Below are positions 25,691-36,054 of a stretch of DNA of 64,000 nt, piece after piece. The notes below the pieces were generated by a model, which had not been told where the DNA came from, made no database searches, and saw only the letters and a list, made by a program, of their open reading frames with translations. A program made the translations under genes and the position numbers. The first letter of the stretch is position 1. Each line of letters begins with the position of its first letter. The DNA is taken from positions 27,436 through 91,435 of the forward strand of contig NZ_BMJI01000011.1 in assembly GCF_014643255.1 (NCBI RefSeq), in the 5' to 3' direction. The stretch comes from Tersicoccus solisilvae (GTDB lineage Bacteria; Actinomycetota; Actinomycetes; Actinomycetales; Micrococcaceae).

Positions 25691-26211
25691 AGTTCGGAAC
25701 CGTGGGCGCCATCGGTGTCGTGATCAACAACGGCGTGTGGTTCCTGCTCGTCCACGGCCCGATGGCCGACAGCCACGCGAAGGCGAAGGTCGTCTCCGGC
25801 ATCGTCGCGACGCTCTTCGCGTGGGTCGCCAACCGCTACTGGACGTTCCGGCACAAGCGGCAGCCCAACAAGGTGCGCGAACTGATCCAGTTCCTCGTCA
25901 TCAACGCCATCGGCGTGGGCATCGAGGCCGGCTGCGTGTGGTTCACCTTCTACGTGCTGGGGCTGAGGGACACAACGTCCTCGTTCATCGCCGGCGGCGT
26001 GGTGGGTCTCGCGCTGGGCACGGTGTTCCGGTTCATCGCCTACCGCTACTGGGTGTTCGCGGCCGAACTCAACACCGAACCGGAGTTCGCCGACGACATC
26101 GCGGCCCACGACCAGCAGCGCTGGACCGAGACCGAACGGCTGCGTCAGGTCCGCGCCGAGGAGGTCCGCCGCGACGAGGTCCGGCAGGGCCTGGAGTCCG
26201 ACGGCCGCTGA
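25630..26211 (+). CDS. GtrA-family membrane protein
   Basis: A 193-residue protein with four predicted membrane helices (about 19-37, 47-65, 83-103 and 113-135). The family motif KFGTVGAIGVVINNGVWF, followed by VANRYWTFRHK and FRFIAYRYWVF, is typical of GtrA/DPMS-like proteins, which are thought to move polyprenyl-linked sugars across the membrane. The last 55 residues are a charged Glu/Arg helix, longer than average. The ATG has GAGGT upstream. The position beside purK matches Rv3277. Confidence 0.85.
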   Translation: MHALVERFRGLFSMLVREILKFGTVGAIGVVINNGVWFLLVHGPMADSHAKAKVVSGIVATLFAWVANRYWTFRHKRQPNKVRELIQFLVINAIGVGIEAGCVWFTFYVLGLRDTTSSFIAGGVVGLALGTVFRFIAYRYWVFAAELNTEPEFADDIAAHDQQRWTETERLRQVRAEEVRRDEVRQGLESDGR

Positions 26212-26262
26212 AGCCCCGCTCCACGCGTCCGCCGCACCGGGTCACCGGTGGGGAGGACGGCG

Positions 26263-26985
26263 TCAGTTCACGCGCACCGCGCGCTCGGAGACGAGCACCG
26301 CGTCGGTGAGGCGGTCGACGTCGTCCGCGATCAGCACCGCGACGCCGTCGAGCCACGCGCTCACGGCGCGCTGGAGGCTGCCCGCCAGGCCGACAGACGG
26401 ATCCAGGGCGCGCGCGGCGCCCGGCTCGCCGACGCCGGGCGCCGCGCGGGACAGATCGACCGATCGACCGTCCTCGACCAGGCGGAGCCGGTCGGTCGGC
26501 GCCTCCCCGCCGAAGCCGTCGCCGAACGCGCGGACCATCGCCGCGTAGTCCAGCACGTCACCGGGCAGCTCGCCGGCGTAGGCCAGGTCCAGGGCGCCGA
26601 GGGCGACGACGACCTCGTGGTCCGCCCGCGGGGCGCCGTCCACGGCCGGGGCGACGTCGACGTGCACCGCGACGTCGCTGCTGTCCGTCCCGGTGTGCAG
26701 CACGGCGCCGGCCTGCCACGCTCCGAGGGCGATGGCGAGCGTGCGCCAGTGCACCGGCAGGGCCAGCCGGACGGGCACGCCGGGCTCGACGTCGCACTCC
26801 TCGACCAGGAGATTGGCGGTCTTCGCCGACCAGTTCAGCAGCACCGCACCGGACAGCTCGATGCGCTCCCCGGCCGGCCCGTACCAGATCAACCGGGGTG
26901 CGGGGCCGGCCGCGGCGAGCGACCGCTCGAGCTCGGCGAAGACGGGGGCGTCGGTGGTGCCGGTCGCGTCACTGGCAGAGGTCAT
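26263..26985 (-). CDS. TIGR03089 family protein
   Basis: A 240-residue protein of an actinobacterial family resembling the N-terminal part of AMP-binding (acyl-CoA synthetase-like) enzymes but lacking their ATP and adenylation motifs. Recognisable segments are ELSGAVLLNWSAKTANLLVEE, RLALPVHWRTLAIALGAWQAGAVL and VLDYAAMVRAFGD. It is presumably cytoplasmic, with unknown function. The ATG follows AGGAC by 6 bases. It is convergent with gtrA and divergent from whiB over a 575-base gap. Confidence 0.75.
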   Translation of the reverse strand: MTSASDATGTTDAPVFAELERSLAAAGPAPRLIWYGPAGERIELSGAVLLNWSAKTANLLVEECDVEPGVPVRLALPVHWRTLAIALGAWQAGAVLHTGTDSSDVAVHVDVAPAVDGAPRADHEVVVALGALDLAYAGELPGDVLDYAAMVRAFGDGFGGEAPTDRLRLVEDGRSVDLSRAAPGVGEPGAARALDPSVGLAGSLQRAVSAWLDGVAVLIADDVDRLTDAVLVSERAVRVN

Positions 26986-27560
26986 GGTCGGTGTCCTGTC
27001 GACGGGGTGCGGGTGCGGGACCCTCATTGTGTCGCAACGGGGGTCGCAACGGCCGACGGCGCCGGCGGCGGGAGACGGGGTGCGGAGGACCACCGGATCC
27101 GCTGGGCACACGACACGCCCGGGGGAGCGAGGACACGCCGGTACCGCCTCGGATTCGCCGCTTCCGCTTGACGTTGCTGTACTTACACGCGTGTAATTAG
27201 GTATCGGTCGAGGCGCGGCCGGAGCAGCGATACGCACGACAGCACCACGTCCGGCGGGCAGCCTCACGCCCGGCGGAACGAACCCAGCAGGGCGGACCCA
27301 CGGATCCGTCACCCACCCGTCATCCGCCGGCGGTCCCCGCCGACGGTACCCGAGCACGACCAGCGGAGACCACCGCAGGAGCCCGGCGACGATCGGACTC
27401 CTCTCGAGTCGGTGGGCGACCCGCGGGACCGAGCACGCACACCGGTCGGAGGTCTCAGCCAACCGATCGGTGGGGTCCTTCGGAGCGCCCGACCGGCCGG
27501 GGGACCAGGCGGTCTTCTGTCCGAGCACCGACCAGCAGACCGAGCAGACGAGGAGTACCA
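26986..27560. other. Long divergent intergenic region before whiB
   Basis: 575 bases without a convincing gene. The only AT-rich patch, around 27165-27205, holds the palindrome and promoter-like elements listed separately. From there to the whiB GTG is a GC-rich leader of about 355 bases in which I see no riboswitch or clear hairpin. Confidence 0.5.
27168..27203 (+). promoter_or_regulatory. Candidate whiB promoter with 14-bp perfect palindrome
   Basis: TTGACG at 27168-27173 is followed 18 bases later by TGTAAT (27192-27197). Between and over the -10 lies the perfect palindrome TTACACGCGTGTAA (27183-27196). A dimeric regulator bound there would cover the promoter. The -10 match is modest. Confidence 0.5.
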
Positions 27561-28112
27561 GTGGGAGCAGCGGAGCAGGCGCAGGAGCGATACCTCGCCG
27601 CGGATACCGCCAGTCGACACGGGGCCCGAGCCGTCCCCGACGACTGGTACGTCGACCCCGCCGACCCGGACGCCTCGCGCCGGTACCGGGAACACACCCA
27701 GCGCTCCCTCGAGGACGCCGCGACCGCGTTCCTCGCCGAGCACGAGGCCTTCGAGGAGTCCGGAGTCACCGCCCTCGCCGGCGCCCCGACCGCGGCCCCC
27801 ACCCACGCCGCCCAGCCGGCCCACGATCTGCAGATCAGCCCCGCCATCTGGCTCGGGCTGCCGGGCACCTCCCCGGACCCCGCCGACGACGGTGAGCTCT
27901 CCTGGCAGGCCGACGCCCTGTGCGCCCAGACCGACCCCGAGGCGTTCTTCCCCGAGAAGGGCGGCTCCACCCGCGACGCCAAGAAGGTCTGCGGCGCCTG
28001 CACCGTCCGCTCCCAGTGCCTGCAGTACGCCCTCGAGAACGACGAGCGCTTCGGCATCTGGGGCGGCATGTCCGAGCGCGAGCGTCGTCGGCTGCGCAGG
28101 CGCGCCGTCTGA
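27561..28112 (+). CDS. whiB2: WhiB-family iron-sulfur transcription factor (WhiB2-type)
   Basis: A 183-residue Wbl protein. The four cluster-binding cysteines are C121, C144, C147 and C153 (C..CxxCxxxxxC), followed by the GIWGG turn at 165-169 and the basic DNA-contact tail SERERRRLRRR. Canonical WhiB2/WhiB proteins are about 90 residues; here an extra N-terminal region of about 85-90 residues, rich in Ala, Asp and Arg and partly helical, is present. The GTG start has AGGAG 5 bases upstream, which supports the long form. The neighbouring glycosyltransferase, DUF5719 and DUF3499 genes are the usual whiB2 context; the family acts in septation and sporulation control. Confidence 0.88.
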   Translation: MGAAEQAQERYLAADTASRHGARAVPDDWYVDPADPDASRRYREHTQRSLEDAATAFLAEHEAFEESGVTALAGAPTAAPTHAAQPAHDLQISPAIWLGLPGTSPDPADDGELSWQADALCAQTDPEAFFPEKGGSTRDAKKVCGACTVRSQCLQYALENDERFGIWGGMSERERRRLRRRAV

Positions 28113-28119
28113 CCCCGGC

Positions 28120-31100
28120 GTGCACGTCACGGCCGTCCTCGTCGCCCACGACGGCGAGCACTACCTGCCCCGGACCCTCGCGGGGCTGACGGGACAGCAC
28201 CACCCCCTCGACGCCGTCGTCGCGGTCGACACCGGGTCCACGGACCGCACCGTCGACCTGCTGCGGGCCGGCCTGCCCGCCGGGTCCCGGCTGGTGCACA
28301 CCGACCCCGGCACCCCCTTCTCCGCCGCCGTCGCCCGCGGTCTGCAGGACGTGGACGGCGCGAACCTCGACCCCGGCGACGCCGGATCGCGCTGGATCTG
28401 GCTGCTGCACGACGACGGCGCGCCCGACCCGGACGCCCTCGCCCGGCTGCTGACCGCCGTCGAGACCGCCCCCTCCGTGACCATCGCCGGCTGCAAGCAG
28501 CTGCACTGGGACGACCCGCGGGCCCTGATGGACGTGGGCCTGCACGTGAGCCGCTGGGCCGAGCGGCTGACCCTGATCGCCCCCGACGAGCAGGACCAGG
28601 GCCAGCACGACGCCGTCAGCGACGTCTTCGCCGTCAACTCCGCCGGCATGCTGATCCGGCGTGACGTGTGGGACGCCCTCGCCGGTTTCGATCCGGCCCT
28701 GCCGGTCACCGGCGACGACGTCGACCTGTGCTGGCGCAACCGGCTGGCCGGACACCGCGTGATCGTGGTGCCCCGCGCCCGGATCCGGCACGCCGCCGAC
28801 CGGGCGATCACCCGGCCGCGTCGACGCGAGCACGCCCAGCGTCGCCGCGCCCAGGTGCACCTGCGGCTGACCCACGCACCCGCGTGGCGGCTGCCGTTCA
28901 CCGTGCTCGGCGCCCTGCTCGGCAGCCTCGGAACGCTGCTCGTCAGCCTGCTCGCGAAGGAACCCGGGTACGGGCTGACCGAACTCGCCGCGACGGTCGC
29001 CGCCGTGGGCCGGCCGCTCGCGGTGCTCCGGTCCCGGCGCCGGGCGGCGGCGAGCCGGCGCGTGTCCCGTTCGGTCGTGCGGCCGCTGCTGACGTCGGCG
29101 CGGGAGGTCCGCTCGCACCGCCGGTCCCGGGCCGAGTCCGCTGCGGGCACCGTCGTCGGCGACGGGACGGGAGCCTCGGACGGCACGACGGAGGCCACCG
29201 GGGACAGCCTCGGCCGCGACGACTTCACCTCGATCGCGACCGCCGCGCGCAACGGCAGCGCCGGAGCGGTGCTCCTCGCCGTGGTGTTCGCGCTGGCCGC
29301 CGGTGCGGTGGCGTTCGCCCCGTTCTTCGCCGGTCCGGCGGTGGCCGGCGGTGCGCTGCTGCCGCTGTCGTCCGGTCCTGCCGCCGTGCTCGCCCACGCC
29401 ACGTCGTGGTGGTCGACCCTCGGGGCCGGCGGACCGGCCGTGCCGGACCCGTTCGCTCTGCTGTTGGGCGTCCTGACGCTGATCGGGGCGGGCAACGGCT
29501 CGCTCGTCGTCGCCTGGCTGTTCCCGCTCGCCTTCGCGCTCAGCGCCGTGACGGCGTGGCTCGCCGTCGGTGCGGTGACCGCGCGCCGGTCCGTGCGCTT
29601 CTGGGCCGCCCTGGCCTACGCGGCGGTGCCGACACTGCAGACGGCGCTGGGCGCCGGCCGCCTCGGCGCGGTCCTGGCGCACCTCCTGCTCCCGCTCGCC
29701 GTGCTGGGACTGATCCGCGCCGTCGGCGGCGCCCGGACGCATCGGATCGACGCGCGCGGCCGGGTCAGCACGGTGGGCGACCTGCCGCGTGCCGGCACGG
29801 GCGGCACCCCCTCCTGGACCGCCGCCGCGGACGCCGGGCTCGCCGCGGGGGCGGTCGTCGCGGCCGCCCCCGTCCTGCTCCCCGCGCTGCTCGTCGCGGT
29901 CCTCGTGCTGGCGCTCGCCCTCGGCCGGCGGGCTCGCACGCTCGGCTGGTCCCTGCTGCCCGCCGTCGTGCTCGTCGCCCCGGTCCTGGTGGACCGGGTG
30001 ATCGCCGCGGCCGGGGGGACGGACGCCGCCGCACCCTTCCGGGTGGTGCTCGCCGATCCCGGCCTGCCGCGCGCCGCGACGGCGGCGCCCCTGTGGCAGC
30101 AGCTGCTCGGCTTCCCGGAGCGACTGGACCTCACGGCCGCCGTGGGACCCCTGCCCGCGGGGCCGTGGGTGCTGGTCGGTGCCCTCGTGCTCGGCGCTCC
30201 CGCCGTCGCCCTCGCCGTGGCGGCCCTGTTCACCGCGCCGCGCCGCGCGGCCACCGCCCGCGGCGCCTGGCTGGCGGTGCTGCTGGGCCTGGGTACCGCC
30301 GTGCTGGCCGCCGTCCTGGTCACCGGGGTGGCAGGGGACGGCGCGGTCGTGCGGCCGTACCCGGGGCCGGCCGTCTCGCTGATCGCGCTGGGCCTGCTCG
30401 TCGCCGCGGCGACCGGCATCGAGGCCTGGACCGTGCACCGCCGGCACCGGCCCGACGTCGCCGCCGGCACCCCGTTCGGCCCGCTCGGGCGCGTCACCGG
30501 GGTGCTGGTGTGCACCGTGCTGTGTCTCGCGCCGCTGGCCGGTCTCGGGGCCCTCGCCGCGAGCCGGGTCGACGACGACCTCGCGCCGCTGGCGGCGTTG
30601 ACCGGCCGGCAGGACGCCGTCGCCACGGCGCCGGCCCGCTCCCTGCCGGCCACCGCGGCCGACCGGGGGACGGGTCCTGACCGGTCCCGCACCCTCGTCC
30701 TGGACGTGGCCGAGGGCCGAGACCCGACCGCGTCGCTGGTCAGCGGCACGGGCACGACGGCGGACGCACTCTCCTCCACCGCGCTCCGTCGGCTCGCCGA
30801 CGCGACCACCGCCGGTGACGACGGGGCCGTCGACGGGGCCACGGCCCTGACCCGCCGGGCCGCGGCCACCGTGCTCGCGGCCAACGGCGTGGACCCGGCC
30901 ACGGACCTGGAGTCCCTCGGCGCGGCCTTCGTCGTGCTGCGTGGCGACGGTGGCGGGACCGGCACGGCGGAGCTGCTGGCCGCCAGGATCGACACCGTGC
31001 CGGGGCTGGTGGCGGTCGGCCGTACCGACGCCGGCTGGCTGTGGCGGGTGACCCCTGCCGCCGTCTCCGCCGGCACGGGCACGGTGGTGGCCCGAGCACG

Positions 31101-31641
31101 GCTCGTGGACGCCCAGGGCGCCACCCTGATGTACCTGCCGACCAGCGAGGACGGCACCGTCGCGCAGCTTCCCCCGGGCGCCCCCGGCCGGCAGGTGGTG
31201 CTCGCCGAGCGCGCCGACCCGCACTGGGCGGCCACCGTCGACGGTGTCGCCGCGGCCGGACGGACCGGCACCGGGCGCTCCGACTGGGCCCAGGCCTTCG
31301 CCGTTCCCGCCGGCGGCGGCCGCTTCCACGCCGCGTACTCGCATCCGGCCACGCCGTGGTGGGGCGCGGCCCAGGCCGTCGGGCTCGTCCTCACCCTGCT
31401 CCTGGCCCTGCCGTTGCGGATGCCGCGCCGGCTGACCCCGCACTGGCAACAGCCCGACGACGTGCTACGCCGTCGCGCCGCCTCCCGGGCCGGTGCGACC
31501 GCCGTCGACGTCGCCGCCACCCCGCCGGGACGCCGCGCGCCGGGAACCGGGGAGGAGCCCCGCCCCACGGAACCCGATCTGCCGGAGCGCGATCGGTGGC
31601 CGTCCGGGGACCGGCAGCCCGAAGGAGCCTCGCGTGCCTGA
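28120..31641 (+). CDS. Giant membrane glycosyltransferase, GT2 family
   Basis: A 1173-residue protein. The N-terminal cytosolic GT2 domain (residues about 1-240) has VTAVLVAHDGEHYLP, DTGSTDRTVDLL, a DDG metal site (LHDDGAPDPD) and TGDDVDLCWRNRLAGH. About 12 or more membrane helices follow (from about residue 255), broken by disordered loops, and a large extracytoplasmic domain lies before a last helix near residue 1100. The acceptor is unknown; a cell-wall polysaccharide role is inferred from the family and the whiB2 neighbourhood. It begins 7 bases after the whiB stop with no clear ribosome site, so it probably depends on whiB translation. Confidence 0.82.
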   Translation: MHVTAVLVAHDGEHYLPRTLAGLTGQHHPLDAVVAVDTGSTDRTVDLLRAGLPAGSRLVHTDPGTPFSAAVARGLQDVDGANLDPGDAGSRWIWLLHDDGAPDPDALARLLTAVETAPSVTIAGCKQLHWDDPRALMDVGLHVSRWAERLTLIAPDEQDQGQHDAVSDVFAVNSAGMLIRRDVWDALAGFDPALPVTGDDVDLCWRNRLAGHRVIVVPRARIRHAADRAITRPRRREHAQRRRAQVHLRLTHAPAWRLPFTVLGALLGSLGTLLVSLLAKEPGYGLTELAATVAAVGRPLAVLRSRRRAAASRRVSRSVVRPLLTSAREVRSHRRSRAESAAGTVVGDGTGASDGTTEATGDSLGRDDFTSIATAARNGSAGAVLLAVVFALAAGAVAFAPFFAGPAVAGGALLPLSSGPAAVLAHATSWWSTLGAGGPAVPDPFALLLGVLTLIGAGNGSLVVAWLFPLAFALSAVTAWLAVGAVTARRSVRFWAALAYAAVPTLQTALGAGRLGAVLAHLLLPLAVLGLIRAVGGARTHRIDARGRVSTVGDLPRAGTGGTPSWTAAADAGLAAGAVVAAAPVLLPALLVAVLVLALALGRRARTLGWSLLPAVVLVAPVLVDRVIAAAGGTDAAAPFRVVLADPGLPRAATAAPLWQQLLGFPERLDLTAAVGPLPAGPWVLVGALVLGAPAVALAVAALFTAPRRAATARGAWLAVLLGLGTAVLAAVLVTGVAGDGAVVRPYPGPAVSLIALGLLVAAATGIEAWTVHRRHRPDVAAGTPFGPLGRVTGVLVCTVLCLAPLAGLGALAASRVDDDLAPLAALTGRQDAVATAPARSLPATAADRGTGPDRSRTLVLDVAEGRDPTASLVSGTGTTADALSSTALRRLADATTAGDDGAVDGATALTRRAAATVLAANGVDPATDLESLGAAFVVLRGDGGGTGTAELLAARIDTVPGLVAVGRTDAGWLWRVTPAAVSAGTGTVVARARLVDAQGATLMYLPTSEDGTVAQLPPGAPGRQVVLAERADPHWAATVDGVAAAGRTGTGRSDWAQAFAVPAGGGRFHAAYSHPATPWWGAAQAVGLVLTLLLALPLRMPRRLTPHWQQPDDVLRRRAASRAGATAVDVAATPPGRRAPGTGEEPRPTEPDLPERDRWPSGDRQPEGASRA

Positions 31642-33277
31642 ACCCCGACCGACGTCGCCCGCCGCCCGAGTCACCTGGCAACCGGCCGCCACCCGTCCGC
31701 CCGCCGCCGGCACGGCGACGGCGTCACGCGGCCGGCTGGCCGTCTCCGTCGCCGGGTCGGTCGCGGTGCTCGCCGCCGTGGGCGCCCTCGTGGCCGGCCC
31801 CGGATCGATGGCCGACACCGGTGCGGCGGCCGAGCCGGCCTCGACCGTCGCGGCACCGCCGGCGGCGGTCCCCGCCGCCGAGACGACCGCCGTCTGCCCC
31901 GATCCGCCGCGTCTGCTCAGCGCCGGGGCCGGGACGGACCCCCAGTTCAGCCCCGTCTCGGACAGCGCCCGCACCACCGTGACGGCCGTCGTCGGCGGAA
32001 CCGCCACCGGTGCCACCGGCGCCACCGTGCTGGCACCCCTCACCGGGCAGCGCCCCCTGACGACCGTGACCGAGGCAGCGGGGTCCGCGTCCGGCGGCGC
32101 TGCGCCACGCGCCGTCGCCCGTGCCGGCGTCGCGGTCACCGCCGCGTCCGTGCTGCGAGCCGGGCCGGTGGACGAGACGCCCAGCATCGCGGCCGCGGTG
32201 CTGGGTTACGGCGCGGACGACGGCGACCTGCGGGGCCTCGCGGCCGCGACCTGTCAGCGTCCCGCCAACGACTCCTGGCTGCTGGGCGCCTCGACCACGG
32301 TGGGGCACACCGCCGTCCTCACCCTTCACAACCCCGGCACCAGTCCCGCCACCGTCGACCTCGAGCTGGCCGGCACCCGGGGACCGATCGCCGCGGCCGG
32401 CAGTCAGGGCCTGCTGCTCGCGCCGGGAAGCAGCCGCTCGATCGTCCTCGCGGGCCTGGCCCCCGACCAGGCCGACCTCGGGGTGCGGGTGCGCAGCCGG
32501 GGCGCACCCGTCGCCGCGGTGATCCAGCAGAGCGTGCTGCGGGGGCTCACGCCCGGCGGCGTCGAGTACCTGACCCCGGTGCAGGGCCCGGCCCTGAGCC
32601 GGACGGTCCCCGGTGTCACGATCCAGTCACCGGCGGCCACGGCCGCGCTGCGCCGCGGCGCGCCCGACGCCGGCCCGGTCCTGCAGCTCGCGGTGCCCGG
32701 CGACGCCGACGCGACCGTCCGGGTGCAGGCCCACGGACCGTCCGGGCAGGTCGCCCTCGGCGCCGCCGGCGTCGTGCGGGCGCGGGCCGGTGCGGTGACG
32801 ACGGTCGACCTGGCCGCGTTGCCCGCCGGGACGTGGGGGTTGACGGTGCGGTCCGATGTCGCGGTGACGGCCGGCGTGCGGACCGTGCGCGGGGACGCGG
32901 CGCGTCGTGCCGCCGACATCGCCCAGGCCGGGGCCGCCGGCCGGCTGGGCCAGGACGTGCTGCTGCCGGTCGTGCCCGTCGGCACGGCGCGGCTGGCGCT
33001 GACCGCCCCGGAGCAGGCCGCCACCGTCATCCTCCGCGTGGTCGGGGCCGACGGCGGGCTCGGGCCGGCGCGCACCGTCCGGGTGGAGGCCGGCCGTACC
33101 GTCGAGACCGACCCCCGGCAGGGGGCGCCCGGAGCCGCCGCTGTCGTGCTGCGATCCGACGGGGGAGCGGTGTACGCCGCACAGGTGAGCACCACCGGCG
33201 CCAGCGGCGTGACGGTCACCGGGGTGCCGGAGCCGGACGACGAGGCGCGGCAGCTCCCGCTGCGTCTGGGGCCCTGA
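31634..33277 (+). CDS. DUF5719 secreted/membrane-anchored protein
   Basis: A 547-residue protein of unknown function. One hydrophobic helix at about residues 36-56 (LAVSVAGSVAVLAAVGALVAG) acts as signal anchor; the rest is an extracytoplasmic, beta-rich Ala/Val/Thr/Gly domain with two Cys (TTAVCPDPP and AATCQRP). Repeated modules such as TVDLELAGTRGPIAA and TVRVQAHGPSGQVAL suggest tandem beta-sandwiches. The GTG start lies 8 bases inside the end of the glycosyltransferase gene and has GAAGGAG upstream. Its constant linkage to that glycosyltransferase suggests one process at the cell surface. Confidence 0.75.
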   Translation: MPEPRPTSPAARVTWQPAATRPPAAGTATASRGRLAVSVAGSVAVLAAVGALVAGPGSMADTGAAAEPASTVAAPPAAVPAAETTAVCPDPPRLLSAGAGTDPQFSPVSDSARTTVTAVVGGTATGATGATVLAPLTGQRPLTTVTEAAGSASGGAAPRAVARAGVAVTAASVLRAGPVDETPSIAAAVLGYGADDGDLRGLAAATCQRPANDSWLLGASTTVGHTAVLTLHNPGTSPATVDLELAGTRGPIAAAGSQGLLLAPGSSRSIVLAGLAPDQADLGVRVRSRGAPVAAVIQQSVLRGLTPGGVEYLTPVQGPALSRTVPGVTIQSPAATAALRRGAPDAGPVLQLAVPGDADATVRVQAHGPSGQVALGAAGVVRARAGAVTTVDLAALPAGTWGLTVRSDVAVTAGVRTVRGDAARRAADIAQAGAAGRLGQDVLLPVVPVGTARLALTAPEQAATVILRVVGADGGLGPARTVRVEAGRTVETDPRQGAPGAAAVVLRSDGGAVYAAQVSTTGASGVTVTGVPEPDDEARQLPLRLGP

Positions 33278-33283
33278 GCGGGC

Positions 33284-33790
33284 TTACTCGAACCGGCCGT
33301 AGTGCGGGTCGACCGCCTCCGGGTCCCAGTGCAGCCACGAGGCGACCAGTTCGACGATCGCGTCGTGCACCGCGTCGGCGATCGGGATGTCCCGACCGGC
33401 GAACTGCTCGACCACGCGGCGGAACACGACGACCACCACGCGCCCGTCCCGCTCGTCGAGCCGGCCCATCGGGATGCCGCCGTCGGCCAGCAGCTCGCCG
33501 GTGTCCCGGGCGCGCAGATCCTCCAGGTCGTCGGGGATCTGCTGCACCGCGAACGACACCGCGTCCAGCGCCGGCCGGTGCAGCCGCTGCAGCCTCAGCG
33601 CGGAGTCGAGGACGGCGTCGTCGAACACGTCCGTGGGGGTGCGCCGACCGGGGACGCCCCAGGGCAGGGGCCCCCCGCGCATTCCCCGTCCGTGCCGGTT
33701 GCGGCGACGCCGCGAGAACGAGCGGGACGTGGTCGCGGAGACCTCGGCGGGGACCGGCGGAACGGGCGACGGGCCGACGCTGTCGTGCAT
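33284..33790 (-). CDS. Metallopeptidase-family protein with degenerate zinc motif
   Basis: A 168-residue protein of the small actinobacterial zincin-like family found next to DUF3499 and whiB2 (Rv3259 context). A basic N-terminus ([13 protein letters not shown]) is followed by [16 protein letters not shown] and the C-terminal [25 protein letters not shown]. The position that would hold HExxH reads HDAIVELV, so the His-Glu zinc motif is not present and catalysis by the usual mechanism is unlikely. The ATG start is divergent from DUF3499. Function unknown. Confidence 0.7.
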   Translation of the reverse strand: MHDSVGPSPVPPVPAEVSATTSRSFSRRRRNRHGRGMRGGPLPWGVPGRRTPTDVFDDAVLDSALRLQRLHRPALDAVSFAVQQIPDDLEDLRARDTGELLADGGIPMGRLDERDGRVVVVVFRRVVEQFAGRDIPIADAVHDAIVELVASWLHWDPEAVDPHYGRFE

Positions 33791-33888
33791 GGCAGAACTC
33801 TAGTCCGTCGCGCGGACCCCGCGCGGGCCCGCCGTCGCGTGGCGTCGCCGGACGGCGAGGCGGTGCCCGCCGGACCCGCGCCCCGGAG

Positions 33889-33894
33889 TAGGGT
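33889..33894 (+). promoter_or_regulatory. -10 box for a leaderless DUF3499 gene
   Basis: TAGGGT, eight bases before the GTG at 33903. Confidence 0.45.
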
Positions 33895-33902
33895 GGGGGA
33901 CC

Positions 33903-34295
33903 GTGGGATCCTCCAGACTGTGCACCCGGACCGCCTGCGGCCAGCCGGCGGTCGCGACGCTGACCTACGTGTACGCGGACTCCACCGTGGTGCTCGGCCC
34001 GCTGGCGCTCTATCCCGAGCCGCACACCTACGACCTGTGCGGCGACCACGCCCAGCGGCTCACCGCCCCGCGCGGCTGGGAAGTCGTGCGGCTGCACACC
34101 CCGCAGGCCGGCCCGGTCGACGACCTGGCCGTCCTCGCCGACATCGTCCGGCAACCCCGGTCCGAGCCCGCGCCGGCACCCGCCCACGGTCAGCCCGCCG
34201 GCGGCCAGCGCGAGCCCGGTCAGCCGCTCGAGGCACCGTCCTCGACCGGCGTCCGCCGCGGCCACCTGCGCATCCTGCGCGAACAGCAGCCCTGA
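33903..34295 (+). CDS. DUF3499 protein
   Basis: A 130-residue protein of a family restricted to actinobacteria and always near whiB2. It begins [25 protein letters not shown] and continues [22 protein letters not shown]; the cysteines (C7, C12) plus the later CGDH could form a zinc-ribbon-like site. The last 40 residues are a Pro/Ala/Gln linker ending in [12 protein letters not shown]. Start chosen as the GTG because a -10 box sits 8 bases upstream and no ribosome site is needed. Function unknown. Confidence 0.8.
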   Translation: MGSSRLCTRTACGQPAVATLTYVYADSTVVLGPLALYPEPHTYDLCGDHAQRLTAPRGWEVVRLHTPQAGPVDDLAVLADIVRQPRSEPAPAPAHGQPAGGQREPGQPLEAPSSTGVRRGHLRILREQQP

Positions 34296-34384
34296 TCCCG
34301 GCCGTCGCGTCCGGCTGTCCGACGCGACCCGCCCGAAGGACGGCCCGACGGCCGCCCCGACCGCCGTTTCCCCAAGGAGATCCC

Positions 34385-35902
<1,518 letters not shown>

Positions 35903-35939
35903 GGGCCCGCGACCGGCGGTCGACACTCCCAGCGACACC

Positions 35940-36004
35940 ACGACGAGCCCACCCCGGGGACGGCGACGCGTCACCGCGCGTTTTCTCCGGGATGGGCTCG
36001 TCGT
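35940..36004. terminator. Hairpin after ahcY, abutting the next promoter
   Basis: 12-bp perfect arms (35940-35951 and 35993-36004), one mismatch, then five more pairs, enclosing a 29-base loop. Its right arm ends 4 bases before the predicted -10 box of the L,D-transpeptidase gene, so it covers that promoter's -35 region. Confidence 0.6.
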
Positions 36005-36008
36005 CGCC

Positions 36009-36014
36009 TACACT
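36009..36014 (+). promoter_or_regulatory. Predicted -10 box of the L,D-transpeptidase gene
   Basis: TACACT fits TANNNT and gives a leader of about 35 bases before the GTG at 36055. Confidence 0.5.
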
Positions 36015-36054
36015 GGGACACGGGCGTGGACGCCCGCGAACGAGGGGTCTTCAC

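Noticed and set aside
27412..28119. N-terminal extension of the glycosyltransferase frame through the whiB gene
   Set aside because: The frame is open but overlaps whiB completely and reads as Pro/Arg/Ser low complexity; the GT2 fold begins at the GTG at 28120.
34296..34384. SAH riboswitch upstream of ahcY
   Set aside because: The 89-base gap holds GC-rich inverted stretches but not the conserved core segments of known SAH riboswitches. A covariance-model search would decide.
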